Origin: Micromonospora terminaliae
GTDB taxonomy: Bacteria > Actinomycetota > Actinomycetes > Mycobacteriales > Micromonosporaceae
Assembly: GCF_009671205.1 (NCBI RefSeq)
Contig: NZ_CP045309.1
Span: 2,604,001-2,668,000 of the forward strand
Direction: 5' to 3'
Length of the DNA: 64,000 bases
How positions within the stretch are numbered: position 1 is the stretch's first letter; each line of letters starts with the position of its first letter. The position numbers and the translations under genes are program-made. The notes under the pieces are model-generated. The model was not told the origin of the DNA and searched no databases. It was given only the letters and a program-made list of their open reading frames with translations. Below are positions 49,313 through 57,107 of this stretch, in pieces.

Positions 49313-50275
49313 TCAGCGGCGCGAGCGGTCCACGTCCGCCTGCGGGATGACCATCGTGGCGTCGCTGTCCGCGGCCTGCTCGGCCGTCGGCTGCCGCGGG
49401 GCGGTCGGCTGGGTGCGGTCCGGGTCGGCGTACGCCGGCACGGGCTGGGTCGGCTCCGCCGCGCCGTACGGGGCGACCGGCTGGGTCCGGTCCGCCTCGG
49501 CCGCGCCGGCCACCGGCCGGGTCAGTTCGGCCTCGGCGTACGGGTCGGCCGCGCCGAACCGCGCCTCGACGTCCCGCCGCCCCGCCTGGTACGCCCGGGC
49601 GTGGGTGGCGATGGTCCGCGATTCCTCCTCCGCGCGGGCCAGCCAGTTCTCCCAGCGGCTCTGCATGGGCCGGACCAGTCCGCCGCCGACGCCCACGATG
49701 AGGATGCCGCCGACGGTGGCGAGCACGGCGATCAGCACCGGGGTGGTCACCGTGGTGGCGACGCCGATCTGGTTGAGCGCGGCGATGACGCCGAGGCCGA
49801 GGATGAACACCGAGGCGATGTTGGCCAGCACCCGGCCGTAGGACAGGCCGCCCAGGGCGCTGGAGATGATGTCCTTGACCGCCTTGGCGATGGCCGCGGC
49901 CACCACCACGATGACGATGGCGACGAACGCCCGGGGCAGCCAGGCCACGACGCCGTGGATCAGGTCCGAGATGGGGTTCGGGCCCCAGATGCCGAAGGCG
50001 AGCTGGAGGGTCACCAGCAGCACCGCGTAGTAGGCCAGCTTGGCGACGATGTCGCTGGCGTCGTACTTCGAGCGGGCCAGAGCGGTCTTGATGCCGCCCC
50101 GCTCGACGGCGCGGTCGAAGTGGACCCGCTCCAGGACCTTGTCCACGATCTTCAGCACGGCCTTGGCGACCAGCCAGCCCACGATCAGGATGGCGATGAA
50201 GGCGACCGCCTTGGGCAGGAACAGCATCACCGAACGGAACGCGTCACCCACCGCGTCCCCGAAATTGTCTCTCAT
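49313..50275 (-). CDS. MscS-like (CmpX-type) channel with TQP-rich tail
   Basis: A 320-residue membrane protein. At least five hydrophobic helices include LFLPKAVAFIAILIVGWLVAKAVLKIVDKVLERV, YYAVLLVTLQLAFGIWG, AFVAIVIVVVAAAIAKAVKDIISSALGG and TPVLIAVLATVGGILIVGVGGGL. This is the conserved TM-helix repeat family related to MscS. The C-terminal tail of about 110 residues is cytoplasmic and repetitive: DRTQPVAPYG, EPTQPVPAYADP, DRTQPTAPR, ending DATMVIPQAD. ATG 50275 has GGAGG 8 bases upstream and follows a strong leader hairpin. It lies downstream of the kinase genes on the same strand. Confidence 0.88.
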   Translation of the reverse strand: MRDNFGDAVGDAFRSVMLFLPKAVAFIAILIVGWLVAKAVLKIVDKVLERVHFDRAVERGGIKTALARSKYDASDIVAKLAYYAVLLVTLQLAFGIWGPNPISDLIHGVVAWLPRAFVAIVIVVVAAAIAKAVKDIISSALGGLSYGRVLANIASVFILGLGVIAALNQIGVATTVTTPVLIAVLATVGGILIVGVGGGLVRPMQSRWENWLARAEEESRTIATHARAYQAGRRDVEARFGAADPYAEAELTRPVAGAAEADRTQPVAPYGAAEPTQPVPAYADPDRTQPTAPRQPTAEQAADSDATMVIPQADVDRSRR

Positions 50276-50290
50276 CGAATCGGCCTCCAC

Positions 50291-50332
50291 GCACAGGGTC
50301 AGGGGTCTGTTTCGCCTGGAGCTACCCTGTGC
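50291..50332 (-). promoter_or_regulatory. Leader hairpin upstream of the MscS-like gene
   Basis: GCACAGGGT (50291-50299) pairs with ACCCTGTGC (50324-50332), and CAGG (50300-50303) with CCTG (50315-50318) inside. Read on the minus strand it lies between the stop of the TVHxG gene (50352) and the channel ribosome-binding site (about 16 bases before it). It could stop the upstream transcript or regulate channel translation. Confidence 0.6.
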
Positions 50333-50351
50333 GGCCGTCGGGGAAACGCGG

Positions 50352-51272
50352 TCAGCCGCCGGGGCAGCGGTAACTGACCTGCGTACCGGCCTGCACCGGC
50401 GACGGTTCGACGATGTTGACGGTGGCGCTCTCGGTGGTCGCACCGACCCCGCTGAACGTCCACTTGAGGGTGAGGGTGGCGGTCCGCTGGCCGCGCCCGA
50501 CCCGCTCGGTCAGCAGGGCACCCGGCGGGGCGTCCGAACGGAACCACTGGTAGCGGATCACGCCACCGCGCCCGTTGGTGCGCACCGTGGCCACCACGTC
50601 GACGGTGACGTCGCAGGCCACCCCGGGCGGCCGGGGCACCGCCACGGTGACCCCCTCGACCGCCAGCGGTTGCAGCCGTTGCCACAGGTAGAGGCCGACC
50701 GTCACCAGCAGCGCCGCCGTGAGCAGGGTGGACAGTGCCGAGACGACCCGGCGCCAGACGGGGCGGGACCGCCGCGCCGGCGGGACCGCCGGCCAGGCCG
50801 GAGCGGGCGGTGGGGTGGCCGGCACGCCCGGCCCGAAGCGCAGTTCCCCGCCGGGCGCCGGCGGTCCGCTCACCGCCCGCGCGCCCGCCGTCCCCTCCCG
50901 GTACGCCCCGGCGGTCGGCCCGCCCCCGGCCACGGTGCCCGGCCCGGCCGGGTGCTGCCGGGGCGGCGCGGTGACGTGCAGCGTCGGCTCGGCCGGCTGC
51001 GGCGCACGGCCCGTCGGGGCACCGAACGGCGTGGTCGGCGTCGGCACCGCGCCGAAGTGCACGGTCGGCTCGGCCACGCCGGGCACGCCCACGGTCGGCG
51101 CGCCGAAGTGCACCGTCGCGTCGGGGCCGAGGGGCGCAGCGCGCCGGTCGGCGGCGCCGAGGTGCACGGTCGCGTCGTCGGCGCCGCCGGAGCCCAGGTG
51201 GACGGTTGCGCCGGGGTCGGTGGGCAGCGCCCGGGTGGGCAGCGCCTCGGTCGGTTCCTCCGGCCGGGTCAC
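50352..51272 (-). CDS. Membrane protein with TVHxG repeats, partner of the kinase
   Basis: A 306-residue single-pass protein. The cytoplasmic N-terminal half (about 1-165) is Pro-rich and disordered and has repeats around a Thr after an acidic residue or Pro: GATVHLGSG, DATVHLGAAD, DATVHFGAPT, EPTVHFGAV, EPTLHVTAP. One helix follows (VVSALSTLLTAALLVTVGLYLW), then an external domain of about 115 residues with two cysteines (PGVACDVTV and SYRCPGG) and Ig-like strands. It lies 55 bp downstream of a Ser/Thr kinase gene and upstream of the MscS-like gene. I do not recognise the family. Confidence 0.75.
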   Translation of the reverse strand: MTRPEEPTEALPTRALPTDPGATVHLGSGGADDATVHLGAADRRAAPLGPDATVHFGAPTVGVPGVAEPTVHFGAVPTPTTPFGAPTGRAPQPAEPTLHVTAPPRQHPAGPGTVAGGGPTAGAYREGTAGARAVSGPPAPGGELRFGPGVPATPPPAPAWPAVPPARRSRPVWRRVVSALSTLLTAALLVTVGLYLWQRLQPLAVEGVTVAVPRPPGVACDVTVDVVATVRTNGRGGVIRYQWFRSDAPPGALLTERVGRGQRTATLTLKWTFSGVGATTESATVNIVEPSPVQAGTQVSYRCPGG

Positions 51273-51327
51273 GTCGGCCGTCCCCGGGTCGCGGTGCAGG
51301 TCTGGGCAGCGCGCACGGTCACCACTC

Positions 51328-52962
51328 CTAGCCGGGGGTGCAGTAGTTGTAGAGCGTCACGTACACCGGGGACGCCGAGGTGGCCGCGTTGCCGGCGGCG
51401 TCGACGGCGGTGACCTGGATCGGGATGCGGGTGCTCTGCTTCGGCCCGGGCAGCGGGCCGAGCGTGCCCCGGAACAGGCCGCGCCCGGCGGAGGCCATCG
51501 ACCCCGTGCCGGTGGCGCCCGCCAGGGTGTAGCGGAAGGTGACCGTCAGGGCGGCCGGGCCGCTGCGGTCGTCGGTGACCATCGCGGTGACGGTGCTGGT
51601 CTTGGCGCCGTAGCGGCAGCCGTCCGGTTCGAGCTGACCGGGGTCGGCCGTGACGCCGCCGACGGTGGGAGCCGTGACGTCGGGCGGGGGCGGCGGCGAG
51701 GTGCTGGTCGACGGGGTCGGCGCGGGCGCGCTGGTGCGTACCGGTGAGCGGGTGGGCGTCGCGGACCGGGAGCCGCTCGGGGTGGCGGTCGGCGACGGGG
51801 TGGCGGTCGCCGACGGGGTGAGGGCCGGCGTGGGCTCCGCCGTGCCGGTCGGGGCGGCGCCGCTCGGGCCGGTGGTGGTGCCGGCGACGGCCGGACCGGT
51901 CGGGCCGTCGGCGGCGACCGGTTCCTCGTTCGCGGCGTAGCTGTAGCCGGCGCCGCCCGCCAGCAGGGCGGCCACCAGGGCGCCGCCGGTCAGCGCGGCC
52001 CGCGCGCGGCCCCGGCGAACCCGTCCGCCGCGCCCCGCCGCCGCACCGAGCGTGGTGCCGGCGAGGCTGGTGGCGCCGCCCGCGCCGTCGGGGAACGGCC
52101 AGAGCGCGGCGAGCAGGGCGGCCCGGCGGGCCAGCTCGCGCACCCCGCGCTCCTCCCACTCGCCGCCGTAGCCGGCGCCGGCCACCCGGTCGAGGAGTTC
52201 CAGGAACACCTGGGCGGGCTGGGGCCGCTCGTCGGGGCTCTTGGCCATGCCGTGCCGGAGCAGGTCGTGCACGGGCGCGGGCGCCGGGTCGGTCGGGATG
52301 GGCGCGGAGGCATGCTGCTCGCGCAGGCTGAGAAGGTCCGGCCCCTGGTACGGGGGCCGGCCGGTGAGGCACTCGAAGAAGGTGGCGGTGGCCGCGTAGA
52401 TGTCGCACGCCGGGCCGGCCGGCGCGCCGGTCCACTGCTCCGGGGCCATGTAGCGGGGCGTGCCGGAGACGGTGGTGTCGGAGCCCTGGCCCACCGGCAT
52501 GGCGATGCCGAAGTCGGCCAGCTTGCTCAGCCCGTCCCCGGTGACCAGCACGTTCTCCGGCTTGTAGTCGCGGTGCACCACGCCGCGGGCGTGCGCGGCG
52601 GCCAGCCCGGCGAGCGAGCCCTTCAGCACGCAGAGCGCCGCCTCGGGGGTGGTGGGGCCGTGCGCGCGCAGCATCTGGCGCAGCGAGACCCCGTTGACCA
52701 GCTCCATCACGATGGCCGCGCCGTGCGGGGACTCGACGTACTCGTAGAGGCGGCTGGCGTGCCGGTCGTCGATCTCGCCGAGCAGCCGGGCCTCCTCCCG
52801 GAAGGCGGTCCGGAAGGACGAGTCGGCGCCGATGTCGCGCAGCAGGTACTTGACGGCGACCGGGGTGCCGGTGGCGTCGTGCGTGGCGAGCACGACGCTG
52901 CCCGACGCGCCGGCGCCGAGCCGACGGACCGGCGTGTAGCCGGACAGCTGCCAGCCGCTCAT
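51328..52962 (-). CDS. Receptor-type serine/threonine protein kinase
   Basis: A 544-residue PknB-type kinase. Kinase domain (about 5-265): Gly loop LGAGASGSVVLATHD, Lys38 (AVKYLLRDI), catalytic loop HRDYKPENVL with Asp132 (Tyr in place of the usual Leu), DFGIAM with Asp150, and GTPRYMAPEQW. One helix (ALTGGALVAALLAGGAGYSYA) is followed by a Thr/Pro/Ser-rich external linker and a C-terminal domain with two cysteines (DGCRYGAKTSTV and LYNYCTPG) resembling Ig-like folds. There is no PASTA repeat. ATG 52962 overlaps a short upstream open frame (ATGA). It is first in the run kinase, TVHxG protein, channel. Confidence 0.94.
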   Translation of the reverse strand: MSGWQLSGYTPVRRLGAGASGSVVLATHDATGTPVAVKYLLRDIGADSSFRTAFREEARLLGEIDDRHASRLYEYVESPHGAAIVMELVNGVSLRQMLRAHGPTTPEAALCVLKGSLAGLAAAHARGVVHRDYKPENVLVTGDGLSKLADFGIAMPVGQGSDTTVSGTPRYMAPEQWTGAPAGPACDIYAATATFFECLTGRPPYQGPDLLSLREQHASAPIPTDPAPAPVHDLLRHGMAKSPDERPQPAQVFLELLDRVAGAGYGGEWEERGVRELARRAALLAALWPFPDGAGGATSLAGTTLGAAAGRGGRVRRGRARAALTGGALVAALLAGGAGYSYAANEEPVAADGPTGPAVAGTTTGPSGAAPTGTAEPTPALTPSATATPSPTATPSGSRSATPTRSPVRTSAPAPTPSTSTSPPPPPDVTAPTVGGVTADPGQLEPDGCRYGAKTSTVTAMVTDDRSGPAALTVTFRYTLAGATGTGSMASAGRGLFRGTLGPLPGPKQSTRIPIQVTAVDAAGNAATSASPVYVTLYNYCTPG

Positions 52963-53045
52963 GCGACGGCCTCCACCGCGTTCCAGGGGCGGGTGTCGGC
53001 CTCCGCCTCGCTGGTCATTCTGGTCGCAGGAGCGCCGCCGTCCAT
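52959..53045 (-). CDS. Possible 28-residue upstream open frame
   Basis: ATG 53045 opens a 28-codon frame (MDGGAPATRMTSEAEADTR, then PWNAVEAVA) that ends in TGA sharing ATGA with the kinase start. No clear Shine-Dalgarno precedes it. It could be a leader peptide that couples translation to the kinase, or chance. Confidence 0.25.
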   Translation of the reverse strand: MDGGAPATRMTSEAEADTRPWNAVEAVA

Positions 53046-53061
53046 CGGCGCAACGGATGCT

Positions 53062-53079
53062 TCCGCCCGTGCGGGCGGA
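53062..53079 (-). terminator. Stem at the end of the mce operon
   Basis: TCCGCCCG (53062-53069) pairs with CGGGCGGA (53072-53079) around two bases, about 55 bp past the last Mce-associated gene. It is short but GC-rich, and may end the mce transcript before the kinase gene. Confidence 0.5.
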
Positions 53080-53132
53080 TGGTCGAGAACGGACACACCG
53101 CCACTGCTAGCAGACGCCGGCAAGGCCGCCGG

Positions 53133-53654
53133 TCAGATGGCCGTGGCCTGGACCACCTTCCATTCGCCGTGCACCGGCACCAGGGTCAGCACCACCCGGT
53201 TCTGGTCCACCTTCTCCCCCGCCGTGGTCACGTTGCGCCGGTACTGGTTGAGGTAGAGCAGCAGCTCCACCCGGTCCGGCTGGGCGTCGATCACGCCGGT
53301 GGCGGAGACCTCGGCGAGCACCACGGCCTGCTGTTTCGTGGCGGTCTCCTTGAGCGCCGTGGTGGTCTGCGCGTACTCGTCGGCGAAGGCGCCGGTGGCG
53401 AACGTGCGGCCGTTGGCGACGCTGTCGTCGAAGGTGCGGTAGTCGTACGAGAAGAGGGCCTTGGCGGCCGCCGGCGCGGTGGCCAGGGCCTGGCGGACGG
53501 CCTGGTCGCGCTGGCCGGCGCGGCGGTCGGCGGTCCAGCCGGCCACCGCCACGGCGGCGGCCAGCAGCAGCGCGACGACGAGCAGCGGCACGGGACGCAG
53601 CCGGGGTCGCCGCAGTACGGTCGGTAGGCGCATCGGTCTCCTCCTGTCGGTCAT
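53133..53654 (-). CDS. Mce-associated membrane protein (second)
   Basis: A 173-residue protein with one N-terminal membrane helix (PVPLLVVALLLAAAVAVAGWTA) and an external NTF2-like part: ALFSYDYRTFDDSVANGRTFATGAFADEYAQTTTALKETATKQQAVV, then YLNQYRRNVTTAGEKVDQNRVVLTLV. This is the usual mas/OmamA-type layout. These proteins stabilise the Mce complex. It overlaps the first Mce-associated gene by 4 bp and is the last gene of the operon. Confidence 0.9.
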   Translation of the reverse strand: MTDRRRPMRLPTVLRRPRLRPVPLLVVALLLAAAVAVAGWTADRRAGQRDQAVRQALATAPAAAKALFSYDYRTFDDSVANGRTFATGAFADEYAQTTTALKETATKQQAVVLAEVSATGVIDAQPDRVELLLYLNQYRRNVTTAGEKVDQNRVVLTLVPVHGEWKVVQATAI

Positions 53655-54424
53655 CCGACGAACTGGAGCCTGGTCACGAGCCAGTCCCCCGAGTCCCGGT
53701 CCCGGACCAGGTCGAGCTGGATCCGGTAGTGCGACGGTCGCCCGTCGGGCGCCTTGACGTTGCGGACCGTGGCGTCGACCGCCACCAGCACCACGGCGCG
53801 CCGCCGGTCGCCGGAGACGAGCCCGGCGCGCAGCACGGTGCCCTGCGACTGGACCTTGTTCTCCACCACGGCGGAGCGGACCTGGGCCTGGCCGCGGGTG
53901 AACTCGTCCTTGAAGTCGCCGGTGGCGCCGGCGGTGATCCGGCTCAGGTCCCGGTCGACGCTGGCCGCGCTGACCGAGACGAAGTTGACGGCGGCCTGCC
54001 GGGCGGCGGCCACGGCCTCCCGGCGGGCCTGGTCGGTGGCCCGGTCGACGTACCAGCGGTGGCCCTGCACGCCCGCGCCGGCCAGGGCGGCGGCGAGCAG
54101 CACCACGAGCAGGGCGACGAGCGCCCGGGCCCGGCGGGACGGGCCGGCGCCGGCCGGCTCGGCGGCGGCGTCCCGCTCGGCGGGCTCCGGCTCGGCGGGC
54201 TCCGGCTCGGGCTGGTCCTCGACCTCCGCCGGGTCGCCGACGACGGTAAGGTCCCCGGCCTCGATCGGGTCCTCGACGGGTTCCCGGTCCAGGCGTTCCA
54301 GCACCCGTTCGATCGGTTCCGGCGACGTCGGGACCGCGCGGCTGACCAGGCGGCGGCGCGGTGTGGCCGGGCCGGCCTTCGCGCCCTTGATGACCTTCAA
54401 CGTGGGGTTCCTGCGGTTGGGCAT
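53651..54424 (-). CDS. Mce-associated membrane protein (first)
   Basis: A 257-residue protein. An acidic cytoplasmic N-terminus of about 110 residues contains DREPVEDPIEAGD and a run of PEP/AEPE repeats. It is followed by one helix (ALVALLVVLLAAALAGAGVQG) and an external part (NFVSVSAASVDRDLSRITAGATGDFKDEFTRGQAQ, YRIQLDLVRDRDSGDWLVTRLQFVG) of the NTF2-like Mce-associated type. ATG 54424 has GGAGGTGG upstream. It lies 23 bp after mceF. Confidence 0.88.
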   Translation of the reverse strand: MPNRRNPTLKVIKGAKAGPATPRRRLVSRAVPTSPEPIERVLERLDREPVEDPIEAGDLTVVGDPAEVEDQPEPEPAEPEPAERDAAAEPAGAGPSRRARALVALLVVLLAAALAGAGVQGHRWYVDRATDQARREAVAAARQAAVNFVSVSAASVDRDLSRITAGATGDFKDEFTRGQAQVRSAVVENKVQSQGTVLRAGLVSGDRRRAVVLVAVDATVRNVKAPDGRPSHYRIQLDLVRDRDSGDWLVTRLQFVG

Positions 54425-54447
54425 CGCCACCTCCTCGGGTACGCCGG

Positions 54448-55686
54448 TCACGGGGTCACCCCGGCGAGCAACAGCTGTTTCCAGGACTGGGCCCCGGCGG
54501 TGCGGTACTGGCCGCCGGTGCCGCCGAACTGCAACGGGCGGCCGTCGGTGCCGAGCACCAGGCCGGTCGCCGGGTCGTACCCTGGGTCGCCGCCCCGGTC
54601 GGCCTCCGGCGGGGGCGCGGGGTCGGCGCCCCCGGGCCGGGGCGCGTTCCCGGCGCCGCGCACGCTCGCCCCGGCGGCCCGCTCGCCGGCGTCGCACCGG
54701 GTGGCGCCGCCGGAGTAGACGCAGGACGGCGGGTTGCCCAGGTTGACCACGAGGCCGAGGTGGGCGGTGCCGTCGCCGGGGGTGACCGTGTACCCGCCGG
54801 CCACCGCTATCGGGTACACCACCAGCAACTGCTCGATGCCGGGCAGCCGGCGGGCGGCGATGCCGTTGACGGTGACGAGGTTGCCGAGCAGCACGCCGAT
54901 GTCGGGTTCCAGGCCGCGCAGCAGCGCCCGCAGCTCGGCGCCGGCGGGCGGGCCGCCGGCCAGCAGCCGACGCAGGTCCGGGTCGGCGGAGCGGAGCGTG
55001 GCGGCGAGCTGCGCCAGGCCGGACGACCAGCGGCGCAGCGCCTCGGCCGACTCGGCCTGGGTGGTCAGCACCGTCCGCGCGTCGCGGATCAGCGCGAGGG
55101 TCTCGGGCAGCCGCCGGTCCGCCTCGGCGAGCAGCGCGTCCCCGGCGTCGAGGAGCCGGGCCAGGGCCTGCTCGTTGCCCTCGAACGCGGTGCCCAGCTC
55201 GGTGACGAGCACCGCCAGGTCGTCCGGGTCGACCGAGCGGACCAGCGCGTCCAGGTTGGTCAGCAGGGTCTCGGGGGCCAGCGGCAGGCCGGTCCGGTCG
55301 GCCGGGATCACCGCCCCGTCGGCCAGGTACGGTCCGCCGTCGCGCTCGGGGCGCAGGTCGAGGTACTGCTCGCCGACGGCGGAGCGCTGGGCGACCACGG
55401 CGCGCAGCGCGTCGGGAACCCGGACGCCCCGGTCGAGGCGCAGGTCGGCGCGGACGGCGTCGCCGCGCAGGGCGACGGCGGTGACCCGGCCGACCGGCAC
55501 GCCCCGGTAGGTGACCGGCGCGTTGGCGAACAGGCCTCCCGCGCGGGCCAGGTCGACGTGCACGACGTAGCCGGTGTGGAACAGCCGCTCGCCGAGGCCG
55601 ACGTAGCGGACGCCGACGTAGCCGACGCCGAGGATGCTCACCAGCACGAAGGCGAGCACCTGGAGCTTCACGGTGCGTCCGATCAC
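54448..55686 (-). CDS. mceF: MceF-type substrate-binding protein
   Basis: A 412-residue Mce protein with an N-terminal anchor (LQVLAFVLVSILGVGYVGV). The MCE domain (about 30-115) has YVVHVDLARAGGLFANAPVTYRGVPVGRVTAVAL, SAVGEQYLDLRP and DGAVIPADRTGLPLAPE. A helical tube region follows (EQALARLLDAGDALLAEADRRLPET), and the end is Pro/Gly-rich. GTG 55686 shares GTGA with the stop of mceE. Six Mce proteins form the hexameric tunnel for lipid or sterol transfer; the lipid here is unknown. Confidence 0.93.
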   Translation of the reverse strand: MIGRTVKLQVLAFVLVSILGVGYVGVRYVGLGERLFHTGYVVHVDLARAGGLFANAPVTYRGVPVGRVTAVALRGDAVRADLRLDRGVRVPDALRAVVAQRSAVGEQYLDLRPERDGGPYLADGAVIPADRTGLPLAPETLLTNLDALVRSVDPDDLAVLVTELGTAFEGNEQALARLLDAGDALLAEADRRLPETLALIRDARTVLTTQAESAEALRRWSSGLAQLAATLRSADPDLRRLLAGGPPAGAELRALLRGLEPDIGVLLGNLVTVNGIAARRLPGIEQLLVVYPIAVAGGYTVTPGDGTAHLGLVVNLGNPPSCVYSGGATRCDAGERAAGASVRGAGNAPRPGGADPAPPPEADRGGDPGYDPATGLVLGTDGRPLQFGGTGGQYRTAGAQSWKQLLLAGVTP

Positions 55687-57107
55687 GGGTTCAGCCCTCC
55701 CCCGAGCACGTCGGTCAGGTCGCCGACCTGGCCGAGGACGGCGCCGGTCACCGGCAGCACGCACTCGGCGGTGAGCACGGTGCCGTCGGGCAGTTCGGTG
55801 CCGGCGGGCAGCGCCGTGCCCTGGGGCACCAGGCCCTTGGGCAGCAGCAGCCCGCCCAGCGGCACGGTGGAGCCGGGCTTGAGCAGCTTGCAGCCGGCCG
55901 GCAGGCCGCACTCCTTCGGCGGGGTGAAGACGGCCGGGAAGTTCTTCAGGTCCGGCAGGCACTTCAGCAGCGGCAGGTCGGGCAGGCCGGGCAGGACGCC
56001 GCCGCCGGGCTTGGCCCCGGGTTGCGCCGGGCGGCCGGTGGCGGGCGGCCGGGGTGCCCCCGGAGTGGCCGGCCGGGACGTCCGGGGCGCCGGGGCGGGC
56101 GCGGCGGCCACCAGGTTGGCCAGGATGGTGGCGGCGTCCAGGTCGGCCGTGATGGACAGGTTCACGAAGTCGCCGACGATCGCGCCGGTGACGTTCGGCG
56201 GGAACGGGAACGACAGCATGAAGTCCAGCGACTTCGGCAGGTCGTCGCCGGCCCGGGCGAGCTGTTCGAGGATCGGTTGCAGGGCCGTCACGGCGGCCAC
56301 CGTGTCGGCCCGGCTGCGCTCCACCACCCGGGTGCCCACGGTGCCGAGCCGCCCGAGCGCGGTGAGGGCCTTGGTGAGCTGCGCGCGTTGCCGGGCCAGC
56401 ACGGTGAGGCCCGGTGCGAGGGAGTCCAGCGCGTCGCCGACGACCTGGCGTTGCCGGGCCAGGCGGCCGCTGAGCCGGTCGAGCGCGTCGATGGCGCGGA
56501 CGATGTCGGCCTTCTGCCGGTCCAGCCCGCCGAGGAAGGTGTCGAGCTGGGTGAGGGTGTCCCGCAGCGCCGGTTCGCGGCCGGCGAGGGCCCGGTTCAG
56601 CTCGGCGTTGATGGTGCGCACCTGGGCCAGGCCACCACCGTTGAGCAGCAGGCCCAGGGCGGCGAGGACCTCCTCCACCTCGGCGCCGCGGGTGGTCCGG
56701 GACAGCGGGATGAGGTCGCCGTCGGCGAGGTCGCCGCGCGGCGGCTCGGCCGGTGGCGGGGCCACCGCCACGTACTTCTCGCCGAGCAGGCTGCTCTGGC
56801 GGACGGCCGCGGTGGCGTTCGCCGGCAGCCGCACCCCCCGGTCGATGCGCAGCCGGACCCGGGCGTGCCAGCCGTCCAGCGAGATCTTCTCGACGCCGCC
56901 GACGGTGACGTCGTCGACCTTGACGGCGGCCCGGGGCACCAGGTCCAGCACGTCGCCGAACTCCGCGGTGACCGTGTAGCCGGGGCCGGCCGGGCGGCCG
57001 CCGGGCAGCGGCAGGTCGGCCACGTCGGGCAGGCCGCAGCCCGCCGGCAGCAGGACCAGGGCCAGCGCGCCGGCCAGCAACCGCGAGCCGGTCCGCACGG
57101 GGGTCAC
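55683..57107 (-). CDS. mceE: MceE-type lipoprotein
   Basis: A 474-residue Mce protein, of the member usually made as a lipoprotein. The N-terminus RLLAGALALVLLPAGCGLPD has a near-consensus lipobox ending Cys24. The MCE domain has YTVTAEFGDVLDLVPRAAVKVDDVTVGGVEKISL, SSLLGEKYVAVAPP and RTTRGAEVEEVLAAL. A long coiled-coil-like helical region and a Pro-rich linker follow. The C-terminal 120 residues carry six cysteines (KCLPDLKNF, KECGLPAGCKLLKPG, AECVLPV). GTG 57107 overlaps mceD by 4 bp. Confidence 0.93.
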   Translation of the reverse strand: MTPVRTGSRLLAGALALVLLPAGCGLPDVADLPLPGGRPAGPGYTVTAEFGDVLDLVPRAAVKVDDVTVGGVEKISLDGWHARVRLRIDRGVRLPANATAAVRQSSLLGEKYVAVAPPPAEPPRGDLADGDLIPLSRTTRGAEVEEVLAALGLLLNGGGLAQVRTINAELNRALAGREPALRDTLTQLDTFLGGLDRQKADIVRAIDALDRLSGRLARQRQVVGDALDSLAPGLTVLARQRAQLTKALTALGRLGTVGTRVVERSRADTVAAVTALQPILEQLARAGDDLPKSLDFMLSFPFPPNVTGAIVGDFVNLSITADLDAATILANLVAAAPAPAPRTSRPATPGAPRPPATGRPAQPGAKPGGGVLPGLPDLPLLKCLPDLKNFPAVFTPPKECGLPAGCKLLKPGSTVPLGGLLLPKGLVPQGTALPAGTELPDGTVLTAECVLPVTGAVLGQVGDLTDVLGGGLNP

